Positions 1-7,468 of a stretch of DNA of 64,000 nt are shown here, piece by piece (within the stretch, counting starts at the first letter, position 1; every line of letters starts with the position of its first letter). The stretch comes from Streptosporangium sp. NBC_01756 (GTDB taxonomy: Bacteria; Actinomycetota; Actinomycetes; Streptosporangiales; Streptosporangiaceae), in the NCBI RefSeq assembly GCF_035917975.1, contig NZ_CP109130.1, positions 7,626,001 to 7,690,000 on the forward strand, in the 5' to 3' direction. Made by a program: the position numbers and the translations under genes. The notes below the pieces were generated by a model. It searched no databases. It saw nothing but the letters and a program-made list of their open reading frames with translations, and was not told the DNA's origin.

Positions 1-407
1 GGCTCCGCGAGGTGGATCTCGCGGACGGCCCAGACCTCGTCACGCCCCGGCGGCAGATACAGGTCGCCGTAGCGGGCGCCGTCGCCGGGGGTGAGGGGGA
101 CCGGCTCCGCGTGCCCGCCGTACCGGTAGATCCGCTGGTCGGCCCAGTTGGTGAACACGACCCCGCCGCCGGGCAGCGGCCGCCAGGAGCGCCCGCCGTA
201 CTCGATGAGGCGGTTGCGGGAGTTCCAGCCCGGGGGGAGCGCGTCCCGGGCCACGCCGTCCGGCCCGCGCCGGACCACGCATCTGCGTCCGCCCTCATGC
301 GGACGAGGCTCGTCCCACCACACCTCCTCCCCGCAGATCTCCACCCAGAGCGGACGGTCGTCCACCCTGGCAACGTCGACGGGACGGATGGGAGAGTCGT
401 TCAGCAT
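1..407 (-). CDS. S9 family (prolyl oligopeptidase-like) peptidase, N-terminal part
   Basis: The frame starts at an ATG at 407 and is still open at the left window edge, so only about 135 N-terminal residues are present. They match the start of the beta-propeller of S9 acylaminoacyl-peptidase/DPP-like serine peptidases: the motifs WDEPRPHEGGR, a stretch around EYGGRSW, and VVFTNWADQRIYRY are the usual first propeller blades. The catalytic alpha/beta-hydrolase domain would lie outside the window. The ATG is only 3 bases after the stop of the C39-like peptidase gene on the same strand, so the two are almost certainly co-transcribed. Family members release short peptides from peptide N-termini in the cytoplasm; the substrate here is unknown. 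Confidence 0.75.
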   Translation of the reverse strand, partial: MLNDSPIRPVDVARVDDRPLWVEICGEEVWWDEPRPHEGGRRCVVRRGPDGVARDALPPGWNSRNRLIEYGGRSWRPLPGGGVVFTNWADQRIYRYGGHAEPVPLTPGDGARYGDLYLPPGRDEVWAVREIHLAE

Positions 408-410
408 GGA

Positions 411-1529
411 TCACCAGTTGCCGTCGGAAGGGGGCAGGACAGTGCCGGGCGGGTGGACGATGTGCACGATCCCCCCGCTGCCGGACTTTCGGAGCCAGAC
501 GTTCTCGAACGCGGCCCGAGGATAGACCCGCCGCACCGTGGCGTCGTCCGGCGCGGCGGGGTCGTTGGCGATGACGTCACCATCCGCGGTGAAGCCGATG
601 ACGACCATGATGTGGCCGCCGGTGGAGTATCCCGAGCCGGGGAGTTCGTGGTCCCGGAACGACTGCGAGGTGACTACCGGGATTCCGGCGCGGACCAGGC
701 GCTCCAGTTCGGTGAGCGAGCGCAGCCGGGTGACGAATCCCTCCAGGCCGTACCGGCCGGCATAGGCCACGCCGAACGGCCAGTTCCCGGTGCCCTGGTA
801 GCTGTGGTCGTACATGTCCCGGGCGGCGTGGTCCACGGCCGGGCACGGGTCGCCCGGTGAGACCCAGGACAGGGCGTCCGCGCCGGGCCCGCGCTTCCAG
901 TAGGCGAGCACCATGCTCATCGAGGCCGGGGCGCACCAGTTCTCCCCGCCGTCGTCCCACTCGGGGAAGTGTCCCGCGTGGACCTTCTGCGAGTGGCGGG
1001 GCACGTCCAACTCGACAGCACGGGCCTCTCCGGGCGGGCTCACCGGTACGGCCGGCAGCGAGGGCAGCGCCGAGGCCATCACCCCGGCGCGGTGGACCCG
1101 TGCGCCCACGCCGTACAGCGTGCACCTGAGCCGGTAGGCGACGACCGGCCGGGTGGCCACGAAGGTGTCCACCGCGACGTCGCCGTCCTCGTCGCCCTGG
1201 CCGGGCAGTGAGGTCCGGTGGATGTCGTGGTCGCTCTCCGCCCAGTGGCCCATCACGTACCACTTGGTGAGGTCACCGGAGACGGTGCGGGCCTGCAGTG
1301 CGATCTCCAGCCAGGTCCCCGGCGGGGTGCTCGCCGTCCACGACGGCACCAACTCGGTCGCGGGGAACCCGATGTCCCGCTCCTCGCCGGTCCAGCGGGC
1401 GTACTCCCAGGTCCTGGCGGCGCCGCCGAACGGATCGTGGTAGTCGGCCAGGCCGTTCTCGTTCGGGTTCACATCCGTCCACCGGTGGAGGACGACGAGG
1501 CTCGGATCGGCAGGCGGGGGGGTGACCAC
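411..1529 (-). CDS. Peptidase C39-like family protein
   Basis: 372 residues from a GTG start. The C-terminal half is a papain-like peptidase C39_2 domain: the cysteine sits in GGENWCAPASMSMVLAYW (Cys199), the histidine in GGHIMVVIGF (His306), and an Asn-Asp pair follows (about 322-323), the expected Cys/His/Asp set. The N-terminal 170 residues form a beta-rich region with WxxGxW-like stretches and no clear family. No signal peptide is visible. It lies directly upstream of an S9 peptidase with a 3-base gap, suggesting a two-gene proteolytic operon. Whether it is an active protease or a bacteriocin-leader type enzyme cannot be told; no ABC transporter is fused or adjacent. Confidence 0.8.
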   Translation of the reverse strand: MVTPPPADPSLVVLHRWTDVNPNENGLADYHDPFGGAARTWEYARWTGEERDIGFPATELVPSWTASTPPGTWLEIALQARTVSGDLTKWYVMGHWAESDHDIHRTSLPGQGDEDGDVAVDTFVATRPVVAYRLRCTLYGVGARVHRAGVMASALPSLPAVPVSPPGEARAVELDVPRHSQKVHAGHFPEWDDGGENWCAPASMSMVLAYWKRGPGADALSWVSPGDPCPAVDHAARDMYDHSYQGTGNWPFGVAYAGRYGLEGFVTRLRSLTELERLVRAGIPVVTSQSFRDHELPGSGYSTGGHIMVVIGFTADGDVIANDPAAPDDATVRRVYPRAAFENVWLRKSGSGGIVHIVHPPGTVLPPSDGNW

Positions 1530-1702
1530 CCGTTGATTGTTATTTCACGCTAGGAGCGGCACATCGGACGGTTTACGTATCCGAAATATGGGGGCGCACG
1601 GCTGCGACAGTGATCTCCAGCATGCCAGGGCCGTACGACGTGTCACCGGGTGGGTTAGGTCAACCGGCTGGATTCACCCCGGCGGGCCGGAGCGAATGAT
1701 GG

Positions 1703-1890
1703 TCATCCCATTCGCCACAGCCGTATGAGCTCGTCCTCGCCGCCGCTGGCCAGGGTCGTCCCGTCCGGGCTGAACGCCAGCGCGGTGACCTCCCAGGCGT
1801 GACCGGTCAGGCCGGCGGCCGGGGCCACTGCCGCAGGAGAATGCCGGCGCAGTCGTAGACGAGGACGAGGACGGTGTTTGAACCGGCGGT
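1703..1890 (-). pseudogene. WD40 repeat protein remnant (C-terminal blade)
   Basis: Reading the minus strand, the bases up to a TGA at 1703 encode a textbook WD40 blade end: LTGHAWEVTALAFSPDG followed by TLASGGEDELIRLW. Upstream the frame breaks: the preceding blade (VLVYDCAG) is in another frame and no start codon or further repeats follow. It is therefore a 3' relic of a WD40 gene. The rest of the 1530-1933 gap holds nothing I recognise. Confidence 0.6.
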
Positions 1891-1933
1891 CGCTATCGGC
1901 AGCCTAGGGCAGGAGACGGCGGAACCGACCGGG

Positions 1934-2710
1934 TCAGGCGGTCTGGCCGCCGTCCATGACCAGGGCGTGACCGATGGTGAAGGCCGCTGGTTCCGAGCAC
2001 AGCCACAGCACCGCGGAGGCGATCTCCTCGGGTTTGCCCATGCGTCCGATCGGCTCTTGGGCGATCACGTCGTTGCGGCCTTCGGGGGTGCCGCCGGTGA
2101 AGCGGTGCATCATCTCGGTGTCGATGATGCCGGGGCAGATGGCGTTGATGCGGATGCCGGTGTCGGCGTAGTCCAGCGCGGCGGATTTGGTCAGGCCGAT
2201 GATGCCGTGCTTGGCGGCGGCATAGGCGGCCTGCCCCTTGAAGCCTTTGACCCCTGCGCCGGAGGAGGTGTTGACGATGGCGCCGCCGCCGTGCTGGAGC
2301 ATCAGCGGAATCTGGTACTTCATGCAGGTGAAGGCGCCTTTCAGGCTGACGCCCACGACGCGGTCCCACTCGTCGTCGGTGATGTCGGTGAGCGGTTTGA
2401 CCGGCTGCTCGACGCCAGCGTTGTTGAAGGCGACGTCGAGGTGGCCGAACTCGCCGATCACGGCGTCCAAGGCCGCCTGTACGTCCTGGTCGCTGGTGAC
2501 GTTGCAGGTGACCGCCAGCGCTCGTCCGCCCTGCTCTTCGATCATGCGGGCGGTCTCCTGGTTGTGCTCTTGGGCGACGTCGGCGACCACCACCGCGGCG
2601 CCCTCGCGGGCGAACGCCAGCGCGGTGGCACGTCCGATCCCGCTGGCCGCGCCGGTCACCAGCGCGGTCTTGCCGTCGAAGCGGCGGTGAATAGGCTGCG
2701 TCATCGACAC
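1934..2710 (-). CDS. SDR family NAD(P)-dependent oxidoreductase
   Basis: 258 residues; classical short-chain dehydrogenase. Cofactor motif TGAASGIG at 19-26, NNAG at 96-99, catalytic Ser150 and YAAAK with Tyr163/Lys167, and the C-terminal PGIIDTEM segment. An acidic residue after beta-2 (VVVADVA) suggests NAD preference. The GTG start at 2710 has a good ribosome site (GGAAGG) about 5 bases away. The start lies only 3 bases from the end of a truncated alcohol dehydrogenase on the same strand, so the SDR now reads as the second gene of that transcript. The substrate is unknown; related enzymes act on sugars, steroids or secondary alcohols. Confidence 0.9.
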   Translation of the reverse strand: MSMTQPIHRRFDGKTALVTGAASGIGRATALAFAREGAAVVVADVAQEHNQETARMIEEQGGRALAVTCNVTSDQDVQAALDAVIGEFGHLDVAFNNAGVEQPVKPLTDITDDEWDRVVGVSLKGAFTCMKYQIPLMLQHGGGAIVNTSSGAGVKGFKGQAAYAAAKHGIIGLTKSAALDYADTGIRINAICPGIIDTEMMHRFTGGTPEGRNDVIAQEPIGRMGKPEEIASAVLWLCSEPAAFTIGHALVMDGGQTA

Positions 2711-2713
2711 CCT

Positions 2714-3004
2714 CTACCTTCCTTTCTCGCAGGTATTGTCGGAGGCCCAGAATGAACCGACCACGAACTGTCCCGGCCTGATGGTCGTGACCTGGCTGCC
2801 GACTTCCTCCACGATGCCGACGTACTCATGCCCCATCCGGGGCGGCCCGTCGAGCTTCTCCACACCCCGGTAGGGCCACAGGTCGGATCCGCAGATACAG
2901 GTCGCCGTCAGGCGGATGATCGCGTCGGCCGGCTCAATAATCTCCGGGTCCGGGCGCTGCTCGACGCGGACATCACCCCGCGCGTACAGAATTGCTCCAC
3001 GCAT
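2714..3004 (-). pseudogene. Zinc-dependent alcohol dehydrogenase, N-terminal fragment
   Basis: 96 residues that match the GroES-like N-terminus of medium-chain zinc alcohol dehydrogenases: TATCICGSDLWPYRG (zinc Cys38) and GHEYVGIVEEVG (His59/Glu60). The reading ends at NTCEKGR followed by a stop, exactly where the structural-zinc cysteine loop (NTCxxC...) should begin, so about 250 residues including the Rossmann domain are gone. The stop is 3 bases from the SDR start. This looks like a deletion that fused the promoter and 5' end of an adh gene to the SDR gene. The start ATG at 3004 and an AT-rich upstream region (about 3020-3060) look intact, so the fragment may now serve mainly as the SDR leader. 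Confidence 0.8.
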
Positions 3005-3164
3005 GGTGGATCACCCTATCGTTGCTGAGCGTAGTTTACGCATAACTTATTGTGCCTTATGTCGGGTCGGCGGATCGCTGCGGGGTCAGCGAGACGTCCC
3101 CGCTGCCCCTGATCCCGCTGATCGCCTGTGTCCGGTGCAGTCATCCTTGTGGTCCACGAGCACA

Positions 3165-3249
3165 GAGGAAGGCGGTCCACCCGCTGTCGTTGAAGAAGAG
3201 GACGGGGCCGGAGGGGTCTTTGCTGTCACGCAGGGCGAGGGTGGCATCC
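3165..3249 (-). pseudogene. DUF397 domain fragment (near-copy of 4472-4556)
   Basis: Eighty-five bases that differ at only about 3 positions from bases 4472-4556 inside the intact DUF397 gene. On the minus strand they encode the same core, ALRDSKDPSGPVLFFND then WTAFL. The match stops abruptly at both ends: on the right it joins an FMN reductase fragment on the opposite strand. It has no start codon of its own and no N-terminal WxKSSxS half, so it is not a working gene. Confidence 0.8.
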
Positions 3250-3364
3250 CAGAACAAGCACACCAAGCGCTGGTCGGCCAAGGTCTCGTCCCTGGACGCG
3301 TTCGTGATCGTGACCCCCGAGTACGACAACTCGTACTCCGGCGCGCTCAGGAACGCCCTTGACT
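3250..3364 (+). pseudogene. NADPH-dependent FMN reductase fragment
   Basis: The plus strand encodes about 38 residues, with HTKRWSAKVSSLDAFVIVTP and then EYDNSYSGALRNALDF. This is the characteristic central segment of NAD(P)H-dependent FMN reductases (flavin-binding TPEYN..PxxLKNAxDxL). There is no upstream Rossmann start and no C-terminus; the frame stops at 3378. It is butted directly against the DUF397 fragment on the left and an inositol monophosphatase fragment on the right. Confidence 0.7.
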
Positions 3365-3389
3365 TCTGTCCGCAGTGACGGCCTGGATG

Positions 3390-3775
3390 AGGAACTCACG
3401 CCGTCGTCCGATTCGCGGTTGGTGGATGTCAACCTCGATCCACCGTTCCTGAACGAACCGGGCTTCCGAGCGGTCCGCCTTCTCGCCGACACCGATTTCG
3501 TCGAGCGGTTCCGGCCACGTGTCGTCTCCACCACCCTGGCAGTGGCCTGGGTTGCCGCCGGCCGCCGAGCCGCATACGTCACCGACGGCCACCTTCGTGA
3601 CAGCGTGCACTTCGCCAGCGGAATCGCACCGTGCCAAGCCGCCGGATGCGTGGTGACCGGCATCCATGGCCAACCACTGCGCACTGGTACCGGCGGGCTT
3701 GTCGTGGCCGCTGACCAAGAGACGCATACCGCATTGCTGCAGATGATCAGTAATCAGGTCGCGTCTGATCGATAG
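3390..3775 (+). pseudogene. Inositol monophosphatase family, C-terminal fragment
   Basis: The plus-strand frame up to the stop at 3775 carries the C-terminal half of an inositol monophosphatase-like protein: VVSTTLAVAWVAAGRRAAYV, then LRDSVHFASGIAPCQAAGCV and a final HTALLQMI helix. The N-terminal metal-binding motifs (GxxE...DPIDGT) are absent and nothing similar lies upstream; the frame opens inside unrelated FMN-reductase sequence. It is a 5'-truncated relic of about 125 residues out of the usual 260-280. Confidence 0.75.
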
Positions 3776-3913
3776 GCGAACGGCTCTTTCCATCCGCTTT
3801 CCTTTTGCCGTTCCGTCGGATGACGTGCCGTGCCGTACCGCGACAGGTGAGCGACTATCGAGCAGACACAGGACCCTTGAACCGTTTGATTGCTCGTCTC
3901 TCCAGGAACCACT

Positions 3914-4069
3914 TCAGGCGACGATCACCTGGATCTGGGACTCCAGCCCGGCGAAGTCATCGGGGTTCCGGGTCACCAAGGGGAGGCTGTCGGCGATGTG
4001 CTGCTCATCGAGCCTTTCGAGATCGATGATGGCGGAAGTGTCCAGCAGGACATTGTGCGGGTTGCTCAC
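3914..4069 (-). pseudogene. VapC-like PIN toxin with internal in-frame deletion
   Basis: 51 codons from a GTG at 4069 that overlaps the antitoxin stop by 4 bases (GTGA). The N-terminus has the PIN start motif NVLLDTSAIIDLERLD with the first catalytic Asp. The C-terminus has LVTRNPDDFAGLESQIQVIV, the last PIN motif (TxNxxDF). The two ends are joined in frame by EQHIADSLP; the roughly 70-80 central residues of a normal 125-135 residue VapC, with the middle acidic residues, are missing. It should fold poorly and lack nuclease activity. Alternatively it may act as a remnant partner that still binds the antitoxin. Confidence 0.75.
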
Positions 4070-4302
4070 CGAGTGTCACCGAGCAGGGTGTCTTGGTCGA
4101 TCGCGGCGTCGACATCACTGCGGAACTCGGCGTAGTCGATGCGTGGCAAATGGGTGGCCGCGCGCTTGAGTTCGCTCCACGGTATGAAGGTCCGGCGGCC
4201 GGTGACCAGCCGGAGCGCGTGGGCGCGGACCTCGACCAACCGGTCGGGGGTCAGCTGTTCGACGAGGTGGTGCATGTCGTCGTAGTCATGGGCGGCGGTC
4301 AT
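4066..4302 (-). CDS. VapB-type antitoxin
   Basis: 78 residues from an ATG at 4302. Composition and layout are those of short actinobacterial antitoxins paired with PIN toxins: an N-terminal helix LVEQLTPDRLVEVRAHALRL, and an acidic C-terminal tail (RSDVDAAIDQDTLLGD) that usually wraps the toxin. The stop overlaps the toxin GTG by 4 bases, the standard TA operon arrangement. The toxin partner is internally deleted, so this antitoxin now has no complete local target. Confidence 0.7.
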   Translation of the reverse strand: MTAAHDYDDMHHLVEQLTPDRLVEVRAHALRLVTGRRTFIPWSELKRAATHLPRIDYAEFRSDVDAAIDQDTLLGDTR

Positions 4303-4435
4303 GCCTTCGAGCGTACGCGTGGCCTTCCCTCGGTGGCTGGAAACAGCTGCGGGCGCCGGCGCTCGTGCGCGATTACTGAGCGGCGGGGTCTCGGGTCCTC
4401 GCTCCCGTGGGGCGAGGACCCGGTGCCCGGACGGG

Positions 4436-4669
4436 TTATCTCTGGTCGAATTCGGAGGCTTTGACGCCGTTGAGGAAGGCGGTCCACTCGCTGTCGTTGA
4501 AGAAGAGGACGGGGCCGGAGGGGTCTTTGCTGTCACGCAGGGCGACGGTGGCGTCCTGTTTGTGGGCGGGACGCTGGGCGGGGTTGTCGAGCGCGGCAGC
4601 CTCGACGCAATTACCGCCGTTGTTTCCGCTGAGGCTCGACTTCCGCCATTTGAGTGCGCTCAGGTCCAT
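4436..4669 (-). CDS. DUF397 domain-containing protein
   Basis: 77 residues covering a full DUF397 domain: LKWRKSSLSGNNGGNCVEAA at the N-terminus, VALRDSKDPSGPVL in the middle and WTAFLNGVK at the end. The ATG at 4669 overlaps the last 10 bases of the upstream XRE/DUF5753 gene, so the two are translated together. In actinomycetes such pairs, often with a nearby anti-sigma-type ATPase, form WhiJ/AbaA-like regulatory modules linked to development and antibiotic production. The biochemical role of DUF397 is unknown. Part of this gene is duplicated at 3165-3249. Confidence 0.9.
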   Translation of the reverse strand: MDLSALKWRKSSLSGNNGGNCVEAAALDNPAQRPAHKQDATVALRDSKDPSGPVLFFNDSEWTAFLNGVKASEFDQR

Positions 4670-5442
4670 CGCTCTTCCGCCGTCCTTCTGATGAGGTCCA
4701 TCGACATGCTCTGCGGCAGCGCCTCGGTGCGGATGGCCTCGAACAGGAACACGGCATCCGTCACCTCCGACCGGTCGCCGCTCGTCAGGCCGCGAATGGC
4801 TGTTTCGAAATATGCCACGTCCGTGCCGCCCTCCGAAGTGGCGATGGCGAATCCCGCCAGCAGCCCGAATCGGACGACGGACATCGGCACCACCTGGATG
4901 CTAATTGTGGAATCGGCCAGGGACACTAGCTTTTCCAGCTGGGCATGCATGGCCTTTCTTCCGCCGACCGGCCGATGCAGGACCGCCTCATCGATCAGGC
5001 AGCGCAGGGTCGGGGGCGGCGGGTCCTCGCGGGTGAGGACGGCCTGCCGTTCCATCCGCGCGGCCACGGTCTGCTCGTCGTCGCCCAACAGGGCGCGGGC
5101 GTAGTCCTCGGTCTGGAGCAGGCCGGGCACGACCAGCGGCTCGTAGGCGCGCAGGGCCACGGCGGCCTGCTCCTTCTCGTGCCAGGTGCCGAACCACTCG
5201 GGGAACACCTGGCCCTTGCGCCAGTCGAGCAGCCGCAGCAGCAGGCCGCCGGTGCCGAGGGCGGTGTCGACGGCGCGGGCGAAGTCGGGGCTCGCGGGCA
5301 GCTGACCCGTCTCCACCCCGCTCACCAGGCCCTCGCTGAAATGGATCCGCCCGGCGAGCTGAGCCTGGGTGAGCCCGGCCTCCTGCCGCTGCTGGCGCAA
5401 TTCCCTGCCCCATATTGCTTGGGGCGCATGGGGATCTCCCAT
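4660..5442 (-). CDS. XRE family regulator with DUF5753 domain
   Basis: 260 residues. An N-terminal helix-turn-helix (about 12-65, ELRQQRQEAGLTQAQLAGRI then SEGLVSGVETG) is followed by a DUF5753 domain (about 95-255) with the typical YEPLVVPGLLQTEDYARALL and PMSVVRFGLLAGFAIA stretches. It lies upstream of and overlaps a DUF397 gene, and is divergent from an ATP-binding anti-sigma-like gene. This three-part layout is the WhiJ-like module common in actinomycetes. It probably binds DNA in the 5443-5576 gap; the ligand of the DUF5753 domain is not known. Confidence 0.9.
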   Translation of the reverse strand: MGDPHAPQAIWGRELRQQRQEAGLTQAQLAGRIHFSEGLVSGVETGQLPASPDFARAVDTALGTGGLLLRLLDWRKGQVFPEWFGTWHEKEQAAVALRAYEPLVVPGLLQTEDYARALLGDDEQTVAARMERQAVLTREDPPPPTLRCLIDEAVLHRPVGGRKAMHAQLEKLVSLADSTISIQVVPMSVVRFGLLAGFAIATSEGGTDVAYFETAIRGLTSGDRSEVTDAVFLFEAIRTEALPQSMSMDLIRRTAEERWT

Positions 5443-5576
5443 CTTGTCCTCTCCTGCCGGAATTCAATTCGAGGGGAAGCCCTTCAGAATTCCTCTTGGT
5501 AATGATTCGCCTACTGAGCGTAGCGATTCATTGGCACGCTGGACAGCCACAGCGCGAAAACAAATGGGAGTGGCCC

Positions 5577-6038
5577 GTGCTCATCGACATGGACGTGAAG
5601 ACGGCACTCATCATGCGGCAACTGCTCGCCACGCAGAGCCCCCTGGTGATGCTCGGGGAGAAAGTGATTCCCTGCCGGCCGGAATGCGTCGCGACAGCTC
5701 GGGGATTCGTGCGGGACATCGCCCGGGACTGGGCGGCGTCCGAGGAGATCTGCGAGGTGGTGGAATTGCTCACCTCGGAAACGGTGACGAACGCGCTCGT
5801 CCACGGGCGCGGTTACCGCGACGAGCTCACCGTGCACATCGTGGTGCACCGCGAAGACCGGCTCATGGTCGTCGAGGTCTACGACAACAACAGGGACGTC
5901 CCGGTCGTACTGGCCTCGGACGACGGCGAGGAGTCCGGGCGCGGGATGGCCCTGGTCGGCAGGCTGGCCAGGAGCTGGGGCTACCGCGACACCCGTCTCG
6001 GCAAGGCCGTCTTCTTCGAAGTGCTCGCCTGGCCGTAG
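5577..6038 (+). CDS. ATP-binding protein, anti-sigma regulatory factor type (HATPase_c)
   Basis: 153 residues. I place the start at a GTG at 5577, because GGGAG lies 6 bases upstream; the frame is open further back but without a ribosome site. The sequence carries a Bergerat fold: N-box VELLTSETVTNALVHG (Asn at about 72), an acidic DNN segment, and a G-box GRGMALVGRLARSWG. It belongs to the SpoIIAB/RsbW-like single-domain kinases that are numerous in actinomycetes. Divergent from the XRE-DUF5753/DUF397 pair, it completes a WhiJ-like trio. Its sigma factor or anti-anti-sigma partner is not in the window. Confidence 0.85.
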   Translation: MLIDMDVKTALIMRQLLATQSPLVMLGEKVIPCRPECVATARGFVRDIARDWAASEEICEVVELLTSETVTNALVHGRGYRDELTVHIVVHREDRLMVVEVYDNNRDVPVVLASDDGEESGRGMALVGRLARSWGYRDTRLGKAVFFEVLAWP

Positions 6039-6063
6039 GACTTCTTCAGCCCCCTCCGGGTTT

Positions 6064-6495
6064 TCAGCCCTCTTCGAAGGAGAGTGCGGCGCCGAGCTGG
6101 ACGAACAGCTCCAGCTGGTCGAAGTAGTAGCGATGGCTGAGGGTGAGACCGTTCTCCACCGTACGGACGCTGCAGACGCGGATGTTCACCTTCCGGCCGG
6201 TCGGCTCCAGGACGCCACCGCCGGGCACCAGGAAGGGCCCCATGTGGGTGGCGGAGAGGCACCATTCGTGGACCCGGCCGTCACCGCGTTCGATCACGGA
6301 CCAGGGCGTCACGCGCAGGTCCGGAAGCGCCTCGAAGAAATACCCGTAGAACGAAGAGATCTGATCATGACCCTCCGCCATGCCCGACGGAGAGACCAGG
6401 ACGGCCTGCGGACTGTAGCACCGCAGCAACGCCTCCAGATCGTGGTCGTTGATCGCGTCTATCAGCGCATCCTTGATCTCCTCAGGCTCTGACAT
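6064..6495 (-). CDS. SnoaL-like / NTF2-fold protein
   Basis: 143 residues starting at the ATG at 6495, chosen because GAGGAGGG precedes it. The cone-shaped NTF2-like fold is indicated by IKDALIDAINDHDLEALLRC at the start, a central YGYFFEALPDLRV segment typical of SnoaL-like proteins, and a C-terminal SHRYYFDQLELFVQLG. Such proteins are cyclases, isomerases or ligand binders; nothing in the context identifies a substrate. It converges with the ATP-binding gene on its left. Confidence 0.75.
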   Translation of the reverse strand: MSEPEEIKDALIDAINDHDLEALLRCYSPQAVLVSPSGMAEGHDQISSFYGYFFEALPDLRVTPWSVIERGDGRVHEWCLSATHMGPFLVPGGGVLEPTGRKVNIRVCSVRTVENGLTLSHRYYFDQLELFVQLGAALSFEEG

Positions 6496-6802
6496 CCCGC
6501 CCTCCTCTCTGCACGGGTGGGCCGACGCCGTCGACACCTCGTACGCATGCCCTGGTTCACCCATACCCCGGCGGGTCCGCCGCATGTCCGGTCAGCGCGG
6601 ACCAGCCTCACCTGGGCCGGAACCGTCCGCCGCCGCCATGCTTCCGCCGCCCGTGGGCCCGTCGGCGACGAGCGGCTCCGGCCCCGTCTCGCCGCGTATC
6701 CCGAGCACGCCCATCCCGGGCGGGACCCCGGCGCTGACAGCGCGAGCGCGCACCGGGCATCGACGCGTCCAGGTCCCTTGACCCGTGCGAGGATCAGGTG
6801 CC

Positions 6803-7408
6803 ATGACGGCGGAGAACGAGCGGTGGAACCACAACATCCACTACCACCCGGTGATCATGCGGGCCGTGCCGGACGGATGCGGACGGGCACTCGACGTCGG
6901 CTGTGGTGAGGGAATCCTCTCCCGCGAGCTGCGCCGGGTCGCCGGTTACGTCTCCGCCATCGACCTCGACGGGCCGAGCATCGACCTCGCCCGCCGGCAC
7001 GCCGACGCCTCCGGCATCGACTACCTCCTCGGTGACTTCCTCACCCATCCGTTCGAGCCCGCCTCGTTCGACGCCGTCGTCTCGGTCGCGACGCTCCACC
7101 ACATGGACGCGGCCACGGCGCTCGGCCGGATGCGTGAGCTTCTCCGGCCCGGCGGGACGCTCGTCGTCGTCGGGCTCGCCCGCAGCCGGATCCCCGCCGA
7201 TCTCCCCCGGGAGCTCGCCGCGGCCGTCGGCACCCGGCTGTACAAGCTGAAGCGGACCTACTGGGAGCACTCGGCCCCGATGGTCTGGCCGCCGCCGGAG
7301 ACCTACGCCGGGATGCGCCGCATCGCCGAGGAGACGCTTCCCGGGGTGCGCTACCGTCGTCACCTGCTCTGGCGCTACTCCCTCACCTGGACGAAACCCG
7401 CATCGTGA
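6803..7408 (+). CDS. Class I SAM-dependent methyltransferase
   Basis: 201 residues from an ATG at 6803 preceded by GAGGATCAGG. SAM-binding motif I is ALDVGCGEGILSREL (DVGCGEG 31-37), motif II has the acidic residue in AIDLDGPSID, and the motif IV region is DAVVSVATLHHMD, followed by LLRPGGTLVVVGL. This is the Methyltransf_11/25 type acting on small molecules. The C-terminal 60 residues (YWEHSAPMVWPPPETY) are those of a common actinobacterial subgroup of unknown substrate. It is monocistronic between an SnoaL-like gene and a TetR regulator. Confidence 0.85.
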   Translation: MTAENERWNHNIHYHPVIMRAVPDGCGRALDVGCGEGILSRELRRVAGYVSAIDLDGPSIDLARRHADASGIDYLLGDFLTHPFEPASFDAVVSVATLHHMDAATALGRMRELLRPGGTLVVVGLARSRIPADLPRELAAAVGTRLYKLKRTYWEHSAPMVWPPPETYAGMRRIAEETLPGVRYRRHLLWRYSLTWTKPAS

Positions 7409-7468
7409 ACGGCGCCCGCCCCCCAAGGCGCGGAGGGCTCGTCCGGATCGCGCGGGCACCGTCGCGAG

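Noticed and set aside
1640..1665. Second iron box around GGTTAGGTCAACC
   Set aside because: Only one half-site resembles the IdeR consensus and the next gene is a WD40 relic.
1640..1700. tRNA-like T-arm (GGTCAACCGGCTGGATTCACC) near 1660
   Set aside because: No acceptor, D or anticodon arms can be paired around it; the resemblance is limited to one stem-loop.
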